Assembly (NCBI GenBank): GCA_002238585.1
Contig: MPMQ01000012.1
Coordinates: 1-64,000, forward strand
Direction: 5' to 3'
DNA: 64,000 nucleotides
Origin: Kistimonas sp. bin40
GTDB lineage: Bacteria; Pseudomonadota; Gammaproteobacteria; Pseudomonadales; Endozoicomonadaceae
The notes under the pieces were generated by a model. The model searched no databases. It was not told where the DNA came from and saw only the letters and a program-made list of their open reading frames with translations. The position numbers and the translations under genes are program-made. The stretch's first letter is position 1, and every line of letters begins with the position of its first letter. Below, in pieces: positions 26,663-35,701 of the stretch.

Positions 26663-28414
26663 ATGCCCCCGACTGAAACTGTCACCGCTTTCGACCAGCT
26701 TCCGTTGGCAGAGCCGGTTTTGCGTGCCGTGAGTGATATCGGCTACGAAACCCCCTCGCCAATCCAGGCGCGGAGCATTCCTCGCCTGCTTGAGGGGCGG
26801 GATATTCTGGGGCTGGCGCAAACGGGAACGGGAAAAACGGCGGCCTTTGCCCTTCCCATTCTGTCTCGTATAGATGGCTCCTGCAATGATACCCAGGCAC
26901 TTGTTTTGTGTCCCACCCGCGAGCTGGCTATTCAGGTGGCTGAGGCCTGTCAAAGCTATGCCCGATATTTGCCGTCTTTTCATGTGCTGCCTATTTATGG
27001 CGGTCAGGACATGCGGGGACAGTTGCGAGGTCTCAAGCGTGGTGCCCATGTAGTGGTAGGAACGCCGGGCCGGGTGATGGACCATTTGAAACGCAACAGC
27101 CTCAGGCTGGATCGTCTGCGTACCGTCGTGCTGGATGAAGCAGACGAAATGTTGCGCATGGGGTTTGTGGAGGACATCGAGGAGATTCTGGGGTACACCC
27201 CCAGTGAGCGGCAGACGGCACTTTTCTCGGCGACTATGCCGAGAGAGATAAAACGCATTGCAGCCTCTCACCTCAACGACCCGGTCTCTGTTGAAATCAA
27301 ATCCAGGACCACAACGGTTGACACCATCAGCCAGAAAGTCTGGATTGCCAGTGGACTACACAAGCTTGATGCGCTGACGCGCATTCTTGAGGTCGAAGAT
27401 TTCACGGCCATGATCATTTTTGTGCGTACCCGTTCGGCTACCGTGGAGCTGGCCGAGAAGCTGGAGGCGCGCGGTTTTTCAGCATCTGCTCTCAATGGCG
27501 ACATGAGTCAGGCGTTGCGTGAAAAAATGGTTGACCGCTTGAAAAAGGGGTCACTGGATATCCTGGTCGCGACAGACGTGGCCGCCAGAGGGCTGGATGT
27601 TGAACGCATCAGTCACGTTGTGAACTACGACATTCCCAACGATACCGAGGCCTATGTACACCGAATAGGCCGTACGGGCAGAGCGGGTCGTGATGGGACA
27701 GCCATACTCTTTGCTGCTCCGCGTGAAAAGCGCATGCTCAGTGCGATTGAACATGCCACCGGCCAGAAAATTGAGACCATGCGCCTGCCGACCCAGCGTG
27801 ACATCAGAGGCATTCGCATCAAGAACTTCAAGGAGCAGGTGACTCAGGTGGTGGGGAAGGAAGATCTTCAGCCGTACCGCGAAGTCGTTAACGAGATGCT
27901 TGTTGAGCTGGCTGAAGAATCGGTGGAAGTCGAAGATCTCGCAGCAGCCCTGTGCTTCCTTGCTCAAAAGGAAAGACCGTTTCCGGGAGTCAACGAGCCG
28001 GAGGTAGCGCCCGCGCAGGACAGACGTCCACGTCCAGGTGATAATCGCCCCCGCAGTGAAGGTCGTGGCACCGCTGGTGCGCACAGGCATAGGAAAAAAC
28101 GCTACCGCATCGAGGTGGGGCAGGAGCACGGCGTCAAAGTCTGGGACATCAAGGCGGCCTTGACCAAGCAGAGCGGCATTGAGAAAGCCGATATAGGGCA
28201 CATCCAATTGCAAGAAGCCTACTCAACGATTTATCTGTCAGAAAATCTCTCCGCCGAAGTTCTCGGAAAAATACCGGAGATTTGCCTGCGCAGTCAAATG
28301 TTGGGCCTGAGTGAGTGGAAATCCCGTCCGGGGGAAGAGCGCCATCATCACCATCACAAGGGACGGGACAGAAATGAGCGAGATCGCTTCCGTCATCGCG
28401 GCGGACGTCGTTGA
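26663..28414 (+). CDS. deaD: DEAD-box ATP-dependent RNA helicase, DeaD/CsdA type
   Basis: RNA helicase of the cold-shock/ribosome-assembly type. Q motif (FDQLPLAEPVL to PIQARSIP), motif I AQTGTGKT (about 53-60), DEAD at 158-161, motif III SAT, and motif VI HRIGRTGRAGR. A DbpA-type RNA-binding domain (about 475-560, starting RYRIEVGQEHGV) lies C-terminal, followed by a His- and Arg-rich tail (RHHHHHKGRDR). Length 583 aa fits DeaD. It is monocistronic, 113 bp after zapE. Confidence 0.95.
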   Translation: MPPTETVTAFDQLPLAEPVLRAVSDIGYETPSPIQARSIPRLLEGRDILGLAQTGTGKTAAFALPILSRIDGSCNDTQALVLCPTRELAIQVAEACQSYARYLPSFHVLPIYGGQDMRGQLRGLKRGAHVVVGTPGRVMDHLKRNSLRLDRLRTVVLDEADEMLRMGFVEDIEEILGYTPSERQTALFSATMPREIKRIAASHLNDPVSVEIKSRTTTVDTISQKVWIASGLHKLDALTRILEVEDFTAMIIFVRTRSATVELAEKLEARGFSASALNGDMSQALREKMVDRLKKGSLDILVATDVAARGLDVERISHVVNYDIPNDTEAYVHRIGRTGRAGRDGTAILFAAPREKRMLSAIEHATGQKIETMRLPTQRDIRGIRIKNFKEQVTQVVGKEDLQPYREVVNEMLVELAEESVEVEDLAAALCFLAQKERPFPGVNEPEVAPAQDRRPRPGDNRPRSEGRGTAGAHRHRKKRYRIEVGQEHGVKVWDIKAALTKQSGIEKADIGHIQLQEAYSTIYLSENLSAEVLGKIPEICLRSQMLGLSEWKSRPGEERHHHHHKGRDRNERDRFRHRGGRR

Positions 28415-29081
28415 GCTTCTGGGTTTGGTGTGTGCAAGCAAGCATGCCTCTTGTTTGCCAAGCCTTACTCGCCAAGAGTGGCTTGGAGAGCGCAGGGCTA
28501 TGAGATCCTCACTTGGGTGAGGTTGTTGTGCCTGGATGCGTTTTTCGTCCTGACAGCGTCTTTGGATCTTTGAGCGTGCGCGCGCTGTGCCATTCAGTGA
28601 ACGGGAGCCCCTCTGATACTGTGGTTGCTTTCTGAGGGCTGGTTTAAAAGCCAGTCTACTGGATGCTAGCGTGGCAGGTTGCCATAGGTTTGCTGGCAGG
28701 AGGGTGCTTTATAGGATCCGTTGGTACTGTGTGCTGTCAGTTGATTCAGGAACTCATAAAGAACCCGCGCATGTCTCCGCACGTGACTTGGTCCGCCTCA
28801 CCCTTCTCCATCTGACTTAAGCAGACTGAAGAAGGTGGGCCGTATGCAGAAAAAGAAAGATGAGCCTGCGAAAACCAAAGCCCCTACAACGATTGGCATG
28901 TATGCCGTCGATTGGGTGATCTGCACGCTAACGCCAGGACCCAACCGTTGCCCCTCACGCTGCCTGCTCATTCGTGTGCCCTCCAGCCATTTGCGCGCAC
29001 TCTTTTATCATTCTTGTGCAATTTTGTGTCAATCCCACGAATACGGGGGTCTATGATGCACCACGATCCGTAACGCCTCAT
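28415..29081. other. gene-free stretch downstream of deaD
   Basis: No gene, RNA or clear repeat. A short inverted repeat (ctggtttaaaagccag) occurs near 28640-28655. A 73-aa ORF at 28835 has no features. The dRS3-like array starts at 29082. Confidence 0.5.
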
Positions 29082-29633
29082 CTTGATTCATGATTCCTCG
29101 GTCCCCGTCATTCCCGCGAAGGCAGGAGCCTATACGGCATCGCCGTTCGTACAGCCTCACCTTGATTCGTGATTCCTCTGCCCCGGTCATTCCCGCGAGG
29201 CCGGGAATCTATACGGCATCGTCGTTTGTGCAGCCTCACCTTGATTCGTGATTCCAGGCCCTCCTCGTTCCCGCGAAGGCAGAAATCCATACGGCATCGC
29301 CGTTTGCACAGCCTCACCTTGATTCGTGGCTCCTCAGCCCACGTCATTCCCGCGAGGATGGGAATCTATACGGCATCGTCGTTTGTGCAGCCTCACCTTG
29401 ATTCGTGATTCCAGCCCCCCTCATTCCCGCGAAGGCAGAAATCCATACGGCATCGCCGTTCGTACAGCCTCACCTTGATTCGTGACTCCTCAGCCCCCGT
29501 CATTCCCGCGAGGATGGGAATCTATACGGCATCGTCGTTTGTGCAGCCTCACCTTGATTCGTGATTCCAGTCCCCCCTCGTTCCCGCGAAGGCAGAAATC
29601 CATACGGCATCGCCGTTTGCACAGCCTCACCTT
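29082..29633. repeat. 78-bp tandem repeat array with dRS3-like cores, seven units
   Basis: Units begin cttgattcgtgattcc at 29082, 29161, 29240, 29318, 29397, 29474 and 29553 (77-79 bp each); an eighth at 29631 runs into the 506-bp block. Each contains (a/g)ttcccgcgaggnnggaatc, then tacggcatcg(c/t)cgtttg(t/c)acagcctcac. Three units have the exact palindrome ATTCCC-N8-GGGAAT (29189-29208, 29346-29365, 29502-29521), the core of the neisserial dRS3 family. Two unit versions alternate, giving a 157-bp higher-order period. Confidence 0.88.
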
Positions 29634-30139
29634 GATTCGTGACTCCTCAGCCCCCGTCCTTCCCGCGAAGGCAGGAATGACGATAGAGAGGCTGCGCCTC
29701 AGCATCCGGGAGCAGGGATTATCCGGAGCACAAGGACTCTGCCGCTGAGTGGGTGGACGCAACGCCTGTTCACTCCTCCGTGATGCCAGCGCAGCTTGAA
29801 ACTGACCTGGTGCGCGGCAAGCCCCGTATTTCAGAGCGGGAAGGATCGCGCGTCTAATCTCACTGGCATTATTCGCAGACCTAACCCAGGCTGGCTCAAG
29901 AGCGGGACACGCCCGGCTCACCTGTAAAGTGAGCGGTGCGGTAATGCCGCCAGCAGCAGGAACCCGCCGAAGCGACTCACAGGCGCCAGCGTGAAGCTGT
30001 CACCGGTACGCGCAGCAGGAATCCCCGTCCTTCAGGGCGGGGAGGATGTCAAAGAAGAACATGCGGGAGCAATGCAGCTCTTGATGAATGCATGTAGGGA
30101 AGGCTTCTGGATTGCAAAAAAGGTTCGAAGCCTACACGG
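29634..30139. repeat. 506-bp direct repeat, left copy
   Basis: Matches 31445-31955 at high identity from gattcgtgactcctcag to cctacacgg. It holds two hairpins of the right-end-like family: a weaker one at 29822-29840 and a perfect one at 30023-30042 (CCCCGTCC / GGGCGGGG, loop ttca, followed by aggatgtcaa). No ORF of substance; a 63-aa frame reads through the second hairpin (AAGIPVLQGGEDVK). The IS21-like element starts at the next base. Confidence 0.85.
30018..30051 (+). repeat. right-end-like GC hairpin (copy in left block)
   Basis: gcaggaat, then the stem CCCCGTCC-ttca-GGGCGGGG (one G-T pair), then aggatgtcaa. This wording is characteristic of right ends of IS200/IS605 elements encoding TnpB, which overlap the 3' end of the guide-RNA scaffold. 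An identical copy is at 31834-31867. No tnpB ORF remains. Confidence 0.55.
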
Positions 30140-31325
30140 TGCGTATTCTGGCGAACTTGAACGCCTATTCTGTTTTACTTGAACACCCACAACACCCTGC
30201 GCATCACCCAACCTGATTTCTAGTCCCGGTGTTCATTTTCATAAGGTTTCATGGCGCAGGCGGGCAAGGATCCACCGTTCGACAACCTGCACGCCGACCT
30301 CTGCCTTGGATTTGTCCTTCGGTTTGTAAGGCCTGGCCGGGATGATCGCCACTTTGTAATGGTTAGCCAGGTGTTGATAGGCCGGGTTCAGATCAGCCTC
30401 ATACCGACAGGCTTTGGTGACTCCGCTTTTGAGATTATCCGGTACCACCACCTCTGGCACGCCACCAAAGAACCGGAAGGCTCACGCGTGAGAGCCCAAC
30501 CAGTCTTCAGACTTTTGAGATAGCGTGGCTTCGGCATAGGTGTAATTGGAGGCACCCAGTACCGCAACGAAGATCTGGGCCTTGTGAGCCACCTCGCCAG
30601 TGTGCGGATTCACAATGGGAACCCTGAGCCCTGCGTAATCCACAAACAGCTTTTCACCGGCCTTGTGATGTTGACGCATGGAGCGCTTCCGGCTGTCCCG
30701 CCACACCTTGTAGCGATGACAGTACTGGGAGTAACTGTAAGCATTAAGGGGCTGAGTCTGGCAGTACTCCTCCCACAGAATGTGTTTGGTGACACCCTTG
30801 CGTTTCAGTTCCTGGTGAACCAGTGACCAGTCAGGATCAATCAGCCCCTTGCGGCCTGACGGCGCGTCAGGAAACAAGGCGCTGGCCAAAGCCGTTTCAC
30901 TCAGGCTCTCCGGCAATGGCCATTGCAAACCGGCTTCTCGAAACAGGCGTAAGTAGTTGGACACCGTGCCAACACTGACCCGCACACTGCGTGATATCTG
31001 GCGGATACTAAGATTGTTCTCAAAGTGCATCCGTAGAATTTCATTAAGTTTTCTCATGGAAATCCTGTTGTCAGGCATGGCCGTCTCTCCTCTTTGCGGG
31101 AAGGAAAGACGACTAAAGTTCAAGAAAATTAATGCGCAAGGAGGTGTTTGACTGCCCCTGAAGGAGCGATTCTGGTGACTTGAACATCTGTTCTGGCTGG
31201 TTGAACAGTGATTCTGGAAACCACAGAAAAGTGTTCAAGAGTTACCAGAATGGCTGTTCAAGTCTTACCAGATTGGGTGTTCAAGCGTTACCAGAATGGG
31301 TGTTCAAGTGATGCCAGAATATGCA
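30140..31325 (-). mobile_element. internally deleted IS21-family element
   Basis: Terminal inverted repeats TGCGTATTCTGGCGAACTTG (left, 30140) and TGCATATTCTGGCATCACTTG (right end, complement, to 31325). Both ends carry several copies of attctgg-N-cttgaac, the multiple subterminal repeats expected of IS21-type elements. Only a broken istA remains; istB is missing. Total 1186 bp against about 2-2.5 kb for complete members. The flanks (cctacacgg on the left, gcatcgtcg on the right) show no target-site duplication, so the locus has been rearranged. Confidence 0.75.
30239..31078 (-). pseudogene. istA: IS21-type transposase, broken
   Basis: Starts MPDNRISMRKLNEILR (ATG 31078), with the N-terminal helix-turn-helix (SIRQISRSVRVSVGTVSNYL). 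The first catalytic Asp is in KLFVDYAGLRVPI, the second in [11 protein letters not shown] and the Glu in [14 protein letters not shown], so the DDE triad is complete. An in-frame TGA at 30482-30484 interrupts it where family members have Arg ([17 protein letters not shown]). The frame then ends early at RHETL, with the C-terminal third and istB deleted. It cannot make an active transposase unless read through, and even then it is truncated. Confidence 0.85.
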
Positions 31326-31444
31326 GCATCGTCGTTTGTGCAGCCTCACCTTGATTCGCGAATCCTCAGCCCCCGACATTCCCGCGAGGATGGGAATCCA
31401 TACGGCATCGCCGTTTGTGCAGCCTCACCTTGATTCCTGACTCC
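31326..31444. repeat. one and a half further 78-bp dRS3-like units
   Basis: Begins in the middle of a unit (gcatcgtcgtttgtgcagcc), followed by a full unit with ATTCCC-N8-GGGAAT at 31378-31397 and a short cttgattcctgactcc join at 31429. It links the IS right end to the right 510-bp block. Confidence 0.8.
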
Positions 31445-31955
31445 GATTCGTGACTCCTCAGCCCCCGTCCTTCCCGCGAAGGCAGGAATGACGATAGAGA
31501 GGCTGCGCCTCAGCATCCGGGAGCAGGGATTATCCGGAGCACAAGGACTCTGCCGCTGAGTGGGCGAACGCAACGCCTGTTCACTCCTCCGTGATGCCAG
31601 CGCAGCTTGAAACTGACCTGGTGCGCGGCAAGCCCCGTCTTTCAGGGCGGGAAGGATCGCGCGTCTAATCTCACTGGCATTATTCACAGACCTAACCCAG
31701 GCTCCATGGCTCAAGGGCGGGACACGCCCGGCTCACCTGTGAAGTGAGCGGTGAGGTAATGCCGGCCAGCAGCAGGAACCCGCCGAAGCGACTCACAGGC
31801 ACCAGCGTGAAGCTGTCACCGGTACGCGCAGCAGGAATCCCCGTCCTTCAGGGCGGGGAGGATGTCAAAGAAGAACATGCGGGAGCAATGCAGCTCTTGA
31901 TGAATGCTTGCAGGGAAGGGTTCTGGACTGCAAAAAAGGTTCGAAGCCTACACGG
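31445..31955. repeat. 511-bp direct repeat, right copy
   Basis: Near-identical to 29634-30139, with small differences such as gtctttcagggcggg for gtatttcagagcggg and an extra ccat near 31704. It holds hairpins at 31633-31651 and 31839-31858. The last bases lie 44 bp past the aat stop codon. Both copies end at the same cctacacgg, where the left copy is joined to the IS element. Confidence 0.85.
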
Positions 31956-31998
31956 GGAAGTCGATGGCTCTTGCTGCCTGAATCCAGCTTGAACGAGT

Positions 31999-32670
31999 CT
32001 AATCCAGAGCACGGGCATCCCATGCAATCAGCTCCGCCACCTTTTGACAGAATGCGGCGCGGGAAACAGGAAAGCCGCCCATACGCATCAAATGGTCGGT
32101 TTGCATCTGACAATCAACCAGGTCATAGCTGCGGCTTTCCATAAGATGGTACAGTGCCACACGCGAGGCGTTACTGCATAGGGAAAACATCGACTCACCA
32201 AAGAAAACACGACCCAGCGCAACACCGTACAAGCCGCCCACCAAACGATCACTCTGGTCCCAGACTTCAATGGAATGTGCCCCACCCCTCTGGTGCAGAC
32301 GCACATATGCCTGCTGCATTTCATCTGTAATCCAGGTTCCCGATTCCCCGGCACGCTCCACCTGGGCGCAGGCGCGAATAACCCGAACGAACGCCTTGTT
32401 GCAAGTCACAACCCAGTCGGAACGGCGTAGAAAACGCTTCAGGCTACGAGAAACATGAAAACTCGATCGCGTGATAACAAGACGTGGATCCGGCGACCAC
32501 CAGAGCAATGGCTGATCTGCCGAAAACCAGGGGAAAATACCTCTTGCGTAAGCGGCAAGCAGTGTTTCCGGATCCAGATTGCCGCCAACACACAGCAAAC
32601 CGTCAGGTTCAGACAGCGCCTGGTCCACAGAAGGGAATACCGGGTTTTCGCAATCCAGTTCAATCAGCAC
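31999..32670 (-). CDS. aat: leucyl/phenylalanyl-tRNA-protein transferase
   Basis: N-end-rule enzyme that adds Leu or Phe to proteins with N-terminal Lys or Arg for ClpAP degradation. Signature motifs are PDGLLCVGGNLDPETLLAAY (about 22-41), GIFPWF, WWSPDPRLVI, TWITDEMQQAY and GGLYGVALGRVFFGESMFS. Length 223 aa is normal. It lies 42 bp after xthA on the same strand, so BCCT transporter, xthA and aat may be cotranscribed. Confidence 0.96.
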   Translation of the reverse strand: MLIELDCENPVFPSVDQALSEPDGLLCVGGNLDPETLLAAYARGIFPWFSADQPLLWWSPDPRLVITRSSFHVSRSLKRFLRRSDWVVTCNKAFVRVIRACAQVERAGESGTWITDEMQQAYVRLHQRGGAHSIEVWDQSDRLVGGLYGVALGRVFFGESMFSLCSNASRVALYHLMESRSYDLVDCQMQTDHLMRMGGFPVSRAAFCQKVAELIAWDARALD

Positions 32671-32712
32671 CGCATGCCACTTCTTCGCCCCGCCTGCCCT
32701 GCCCGCTCTTGC

Positions 32713-33519
32713 TCAGAAACGCGCCCAAACAGGAGCATGATCTGAGGGAAGCTCCATGCCACGGATGTGGTAGTCGATACCGGCCTCTTTGCACAGCTGT
32801 TTCAGCGGCTCAGTAACCAGAATGTGATCAATGCGCAGTCCGCGACGCGGCTCGCGCTCAAATCCACCTGAACGGTAATCAAACCAGCTGAATCCATCGC
32901 TGGCATCAGGATAATGATGCCGCCATGTATCGGTCAGCCCCCAGCTCAGCAGTTTTTGATACCATTCTCGCTCCTCGGGAAGAAAACTGCATTTCCCTGT
33001 GCGCAGCCAACGCTTTCTGTTCTCTTCACCTATACCTATATCGCTGTCCTGAGGCGATATATTAAAGTCGCCCATAACCACAAGCGGCAGCTCCGTCGAG
33101 CAACATTCTTCCAGATATTTCTGCAAATCCGCATAAAAACGCTGCTTACCGGGAAACTTGACCGGATGCTCGCGACTCTCGCCCTGCGGGAAATAGCCAT
33201 TGATGACCCTGATGCTCTCCCCCTTCCAGGGCAGATCGGTCACCAGCAATCTTCGTTGAGCAGCCTCATCATCGCCCGGAAAACCCTTTTTCACGGAAGA
33301 GGGTGCCTGACGCGTCAAGGTCGCCACACCATAATGCGTCTTCTGCCCGTAAAAGCTGGCGTGATAGCCCATGTCGGCGATTGCGTCTACAGGAAAGTCG
33401 GGATCACTCACCTTGGTTTCCTGGATACCGATAACGTCCGGATCGTGACGATCGATGATCAGCCGCAGGTGATCGAGGCGCTTGCGTATGCTGTTGGCAT
33501 TAAAGGAGATGATGTTCAT
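32713..33519 (-). CDS. xthA: exodeoxyribonuclease III
   Basis: AP endonuclease and 3'-5' exonuclease for DNA repair. QETK with Glu34 (metal ligand), [13 protein letters not shown] (about 150-162), the [10 protein letters not shown] segment and the C-terminal [10 protein letters not shown] (catalytic His) are all present. Length 268 aa equals E. coli Xth. It starts 34 bp after the BCCT gene. Confidence 0.95.
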   Translation of the reverse strand: MNIISFNANSIRKRLDHLRLIIDRHDPDVIGIQETKVSDPDFPVDAIADMGYHASFYGQKTHYGVATLTRQAPSSVKKGFPGDDEAAQRRLLVTDLPWKGESIRVINGYFPQGESREHPVKFPGKQRFYADLQKYLEECCSTELPLVVMGDFNISPQDSDIGIGEENRKRWLRTGKCSFLPEEREWYQKLLSWGLTDTWRHHYPDASDGFSWFDYRSGGFEREPRRGLRIDHILVTEPLKQLCKEAGIDYHIRGMELPSDHAPVWARF

Positions 33520-33553
33520 ACCAGCGGGCTACTCTCGCTTGAAAGAAGGAAGC

Positions 33554-35530
33554 TCAGCGTACCATATGCAGGAAGTGCATGTGCTTCTCGTACTGATCGA
33601 CAATATCAGCAATAATCTGGTCCTGGGTCCATCCTACGAGGTCATAATCCTGGCCTCCTTCAGACAGAAAAACCTCTGCCCGGTAATAGCGGCGTTCATC
33701 CTCCCTTTCACTGTCAACCACAAAGCTGGGCGGCAAAAAAGGACGGGGATAGACCTGATAGAGGAAGTCACGCTCATCGCCGTGCATGATGTGCAGCTTG
33801 GGAGACAAGCTCTCTTCATCGACTTCCACCCGAATGCCAGCCGCATTCTGGCTGTCAATTTCCCGGGCAACGGCTTCCATGGCCGACAACACTGTCGTTT
33901 TTATAAACATTTCCACCTGGGTTCTGCGGGGAAAGTGAATCTGGTTCTTGAGCCTTTTCTGCCACGAAATGGGCTTGCTCCCCACGTGGGGCGCCAGGGT
34001 CGCATTCAGCTGGCTGTCCCTTTTGGCAGCATCTATGGCCAGCGCCTTCAAAAGTCCATAGGCAGCAAAAAGAAGAACAATGACAAAGGGAAGAGCAATC
34101 ACCATGGTCGCCGTCTGGAGAGCACGCAAACCGCCGGCCAGCATCAGCACCATGGCCACAGTACCAATCACGAAGGACCAGAACGCTTTTTGCCACAAGG
34201 GTGTCGGTCCCTTGCCACCAGAGGCCAGAATATCGATCACCATGGCGCTGGAATCTGCGGATGTGATGAAAAACACGATAATCATCACAATGGATAGCAG
34301 GGAGAGCATACTCGACAAGGGAAAGTGCTCCAGAAACCGGAAAAGCGCGAGGGAGACGTCCTCCTGCACTATGCCAGCAAGGACATGATCACCCTGATGC
34401 ATCACCATATCTATAGACGTATTGCCAAACACCGTCATCCAGATAAAGGTCATGCCGGAGGGAACGCAGAGCACACCCAGAACAAATTCACGGATTGTTC
34501 GCCCTCTGGAGATACGGGCAATGAACATGCCCACAAAAGGCGACCAGGAAAGCCACCAGGCCCAATAGAAAAGCGTCCAGCCGCCCAGCCAGTCGTTTGG
34601 TTCATACGCATAGAGATTGAAGGTCTGATCAATGATGCCTGACAAGTAACCACCGGTATTCTGCACCAACATTTTGAACAGAAGGACTGTAGGCCCCAGC
34701 ACCACGACCAGTACCATCAAAATCAGTGCCAGTGCCAGGTTCAGTTCAGACAGGCGCCGCACACCCCGATTCAGCCCGGACACCACCGACATGGTCGCCA
34801 GCAATGTGACCACAGCGATGATCACCCCCTGGGTACGAATACTGACCGGCACATCAAAAAGCTGGGACAGGCCCGAATTGACTTGCAAAGCACCGTATCC
34901 CAAAGCTGTCGACACCCCGAAAACGGTGCCGCTGATGCCACATATATCAATCAGATGGCCTTGCCAGCCATAAATGCGCTCTCCAATCAGTGGGTAGAGG
35001 GCAGAACGCAGGGTCAGGGGAAGTCCGTGCCTGTAGCAGAAAAAAGCCAGAACAAGCGCGACAAGAGCATAGATACTCCAGGCATGAAGACCCCAGTGAA
35101 AAAAGGTAATGCGCATCGCTTCCTTGGCGGCCTCAACCGAGCCGGAGTCGGTGCTTCCCGGCGGTGAAAGCAGGTGCATCAGCGGCTCTCCCACACCGAA
35201 GAACATGAAACCTATACCCATGCCGGCAGCAAACAGCATGGCGAACCAGGAAGCGAAACTGAAATCCGGCAGGGCATGATCCGGGCCCAGCTTCATGGTG
35301 CCGTAACGGGACACCCCCAGAAACACAACACACAAAAGAATGAGAGCCACGGCCATCACATAGAACCAGCCAACATTATTCATCATGCTGACTTGCACCG
35401 CCTGAAAGTGAACTTCGGCACTTGACGGAAACAGGGCTGTATAGCTGAGAAGAGAGAGGATAAGAAGGAACGCACCCCAGAAAACAGGGGGGTTCAGTCG
35501 GTGGCGTTTCGGGGCCTTTGCATCACTCAT
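33554..35530 (-). CDS. BCCT-family transporter (betaine/choline/carnitine type)
   Basis: Secondary transporter for quaternary ammonium compatible solutes such as choline or glycine betaine. About 12 membrane segments lie within residues 15-510. The family signature [32 protein letters not shown] spans about 310-340, and [14 protein letters not shown] is helix 3. The cytoplasmic C-terminal tail of about 140 residues resembles BetT, where it senses osmolarity. Start ATG 35530 (MSDAKAP) gives 658 aa; a frame to 35581 exists but adds a non-homologous lead. The exact substrate is not determinable; BetT-like choline uptake is the nearest guess. Confidence 0.88.
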   Translation of the reverse strand: [658 protein letters not shown]

Positions 35531-35701
35531 AGGATAAAGCAGTGGCTCTCCAGTAGCAGCACATGGGCGCGCATAGTACATGGAAAATATTGTTTTGTGA
35601 AGGAAAAAGGTGCTTGCTTGTCATGAAGCGGGGCGTATAGCCTATCAAGACCAGCCGGACAAGGTTGGCTTCATCTTCCATTCAACCGATGAGTGACAAC
35701 A

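Noticed and set aside
28835..29056. 73-aa plus-strand ORF downstream of deaD
   Set aside because: No ribosome-binding site, no recognisable features, and it ends at the repeat array.
29082..29633. CRISPR-like regular repeats
   Set aside because: The whole 77-79-bp unit is conserved, with no variable spacers and no cas genes; it is a tandem array.
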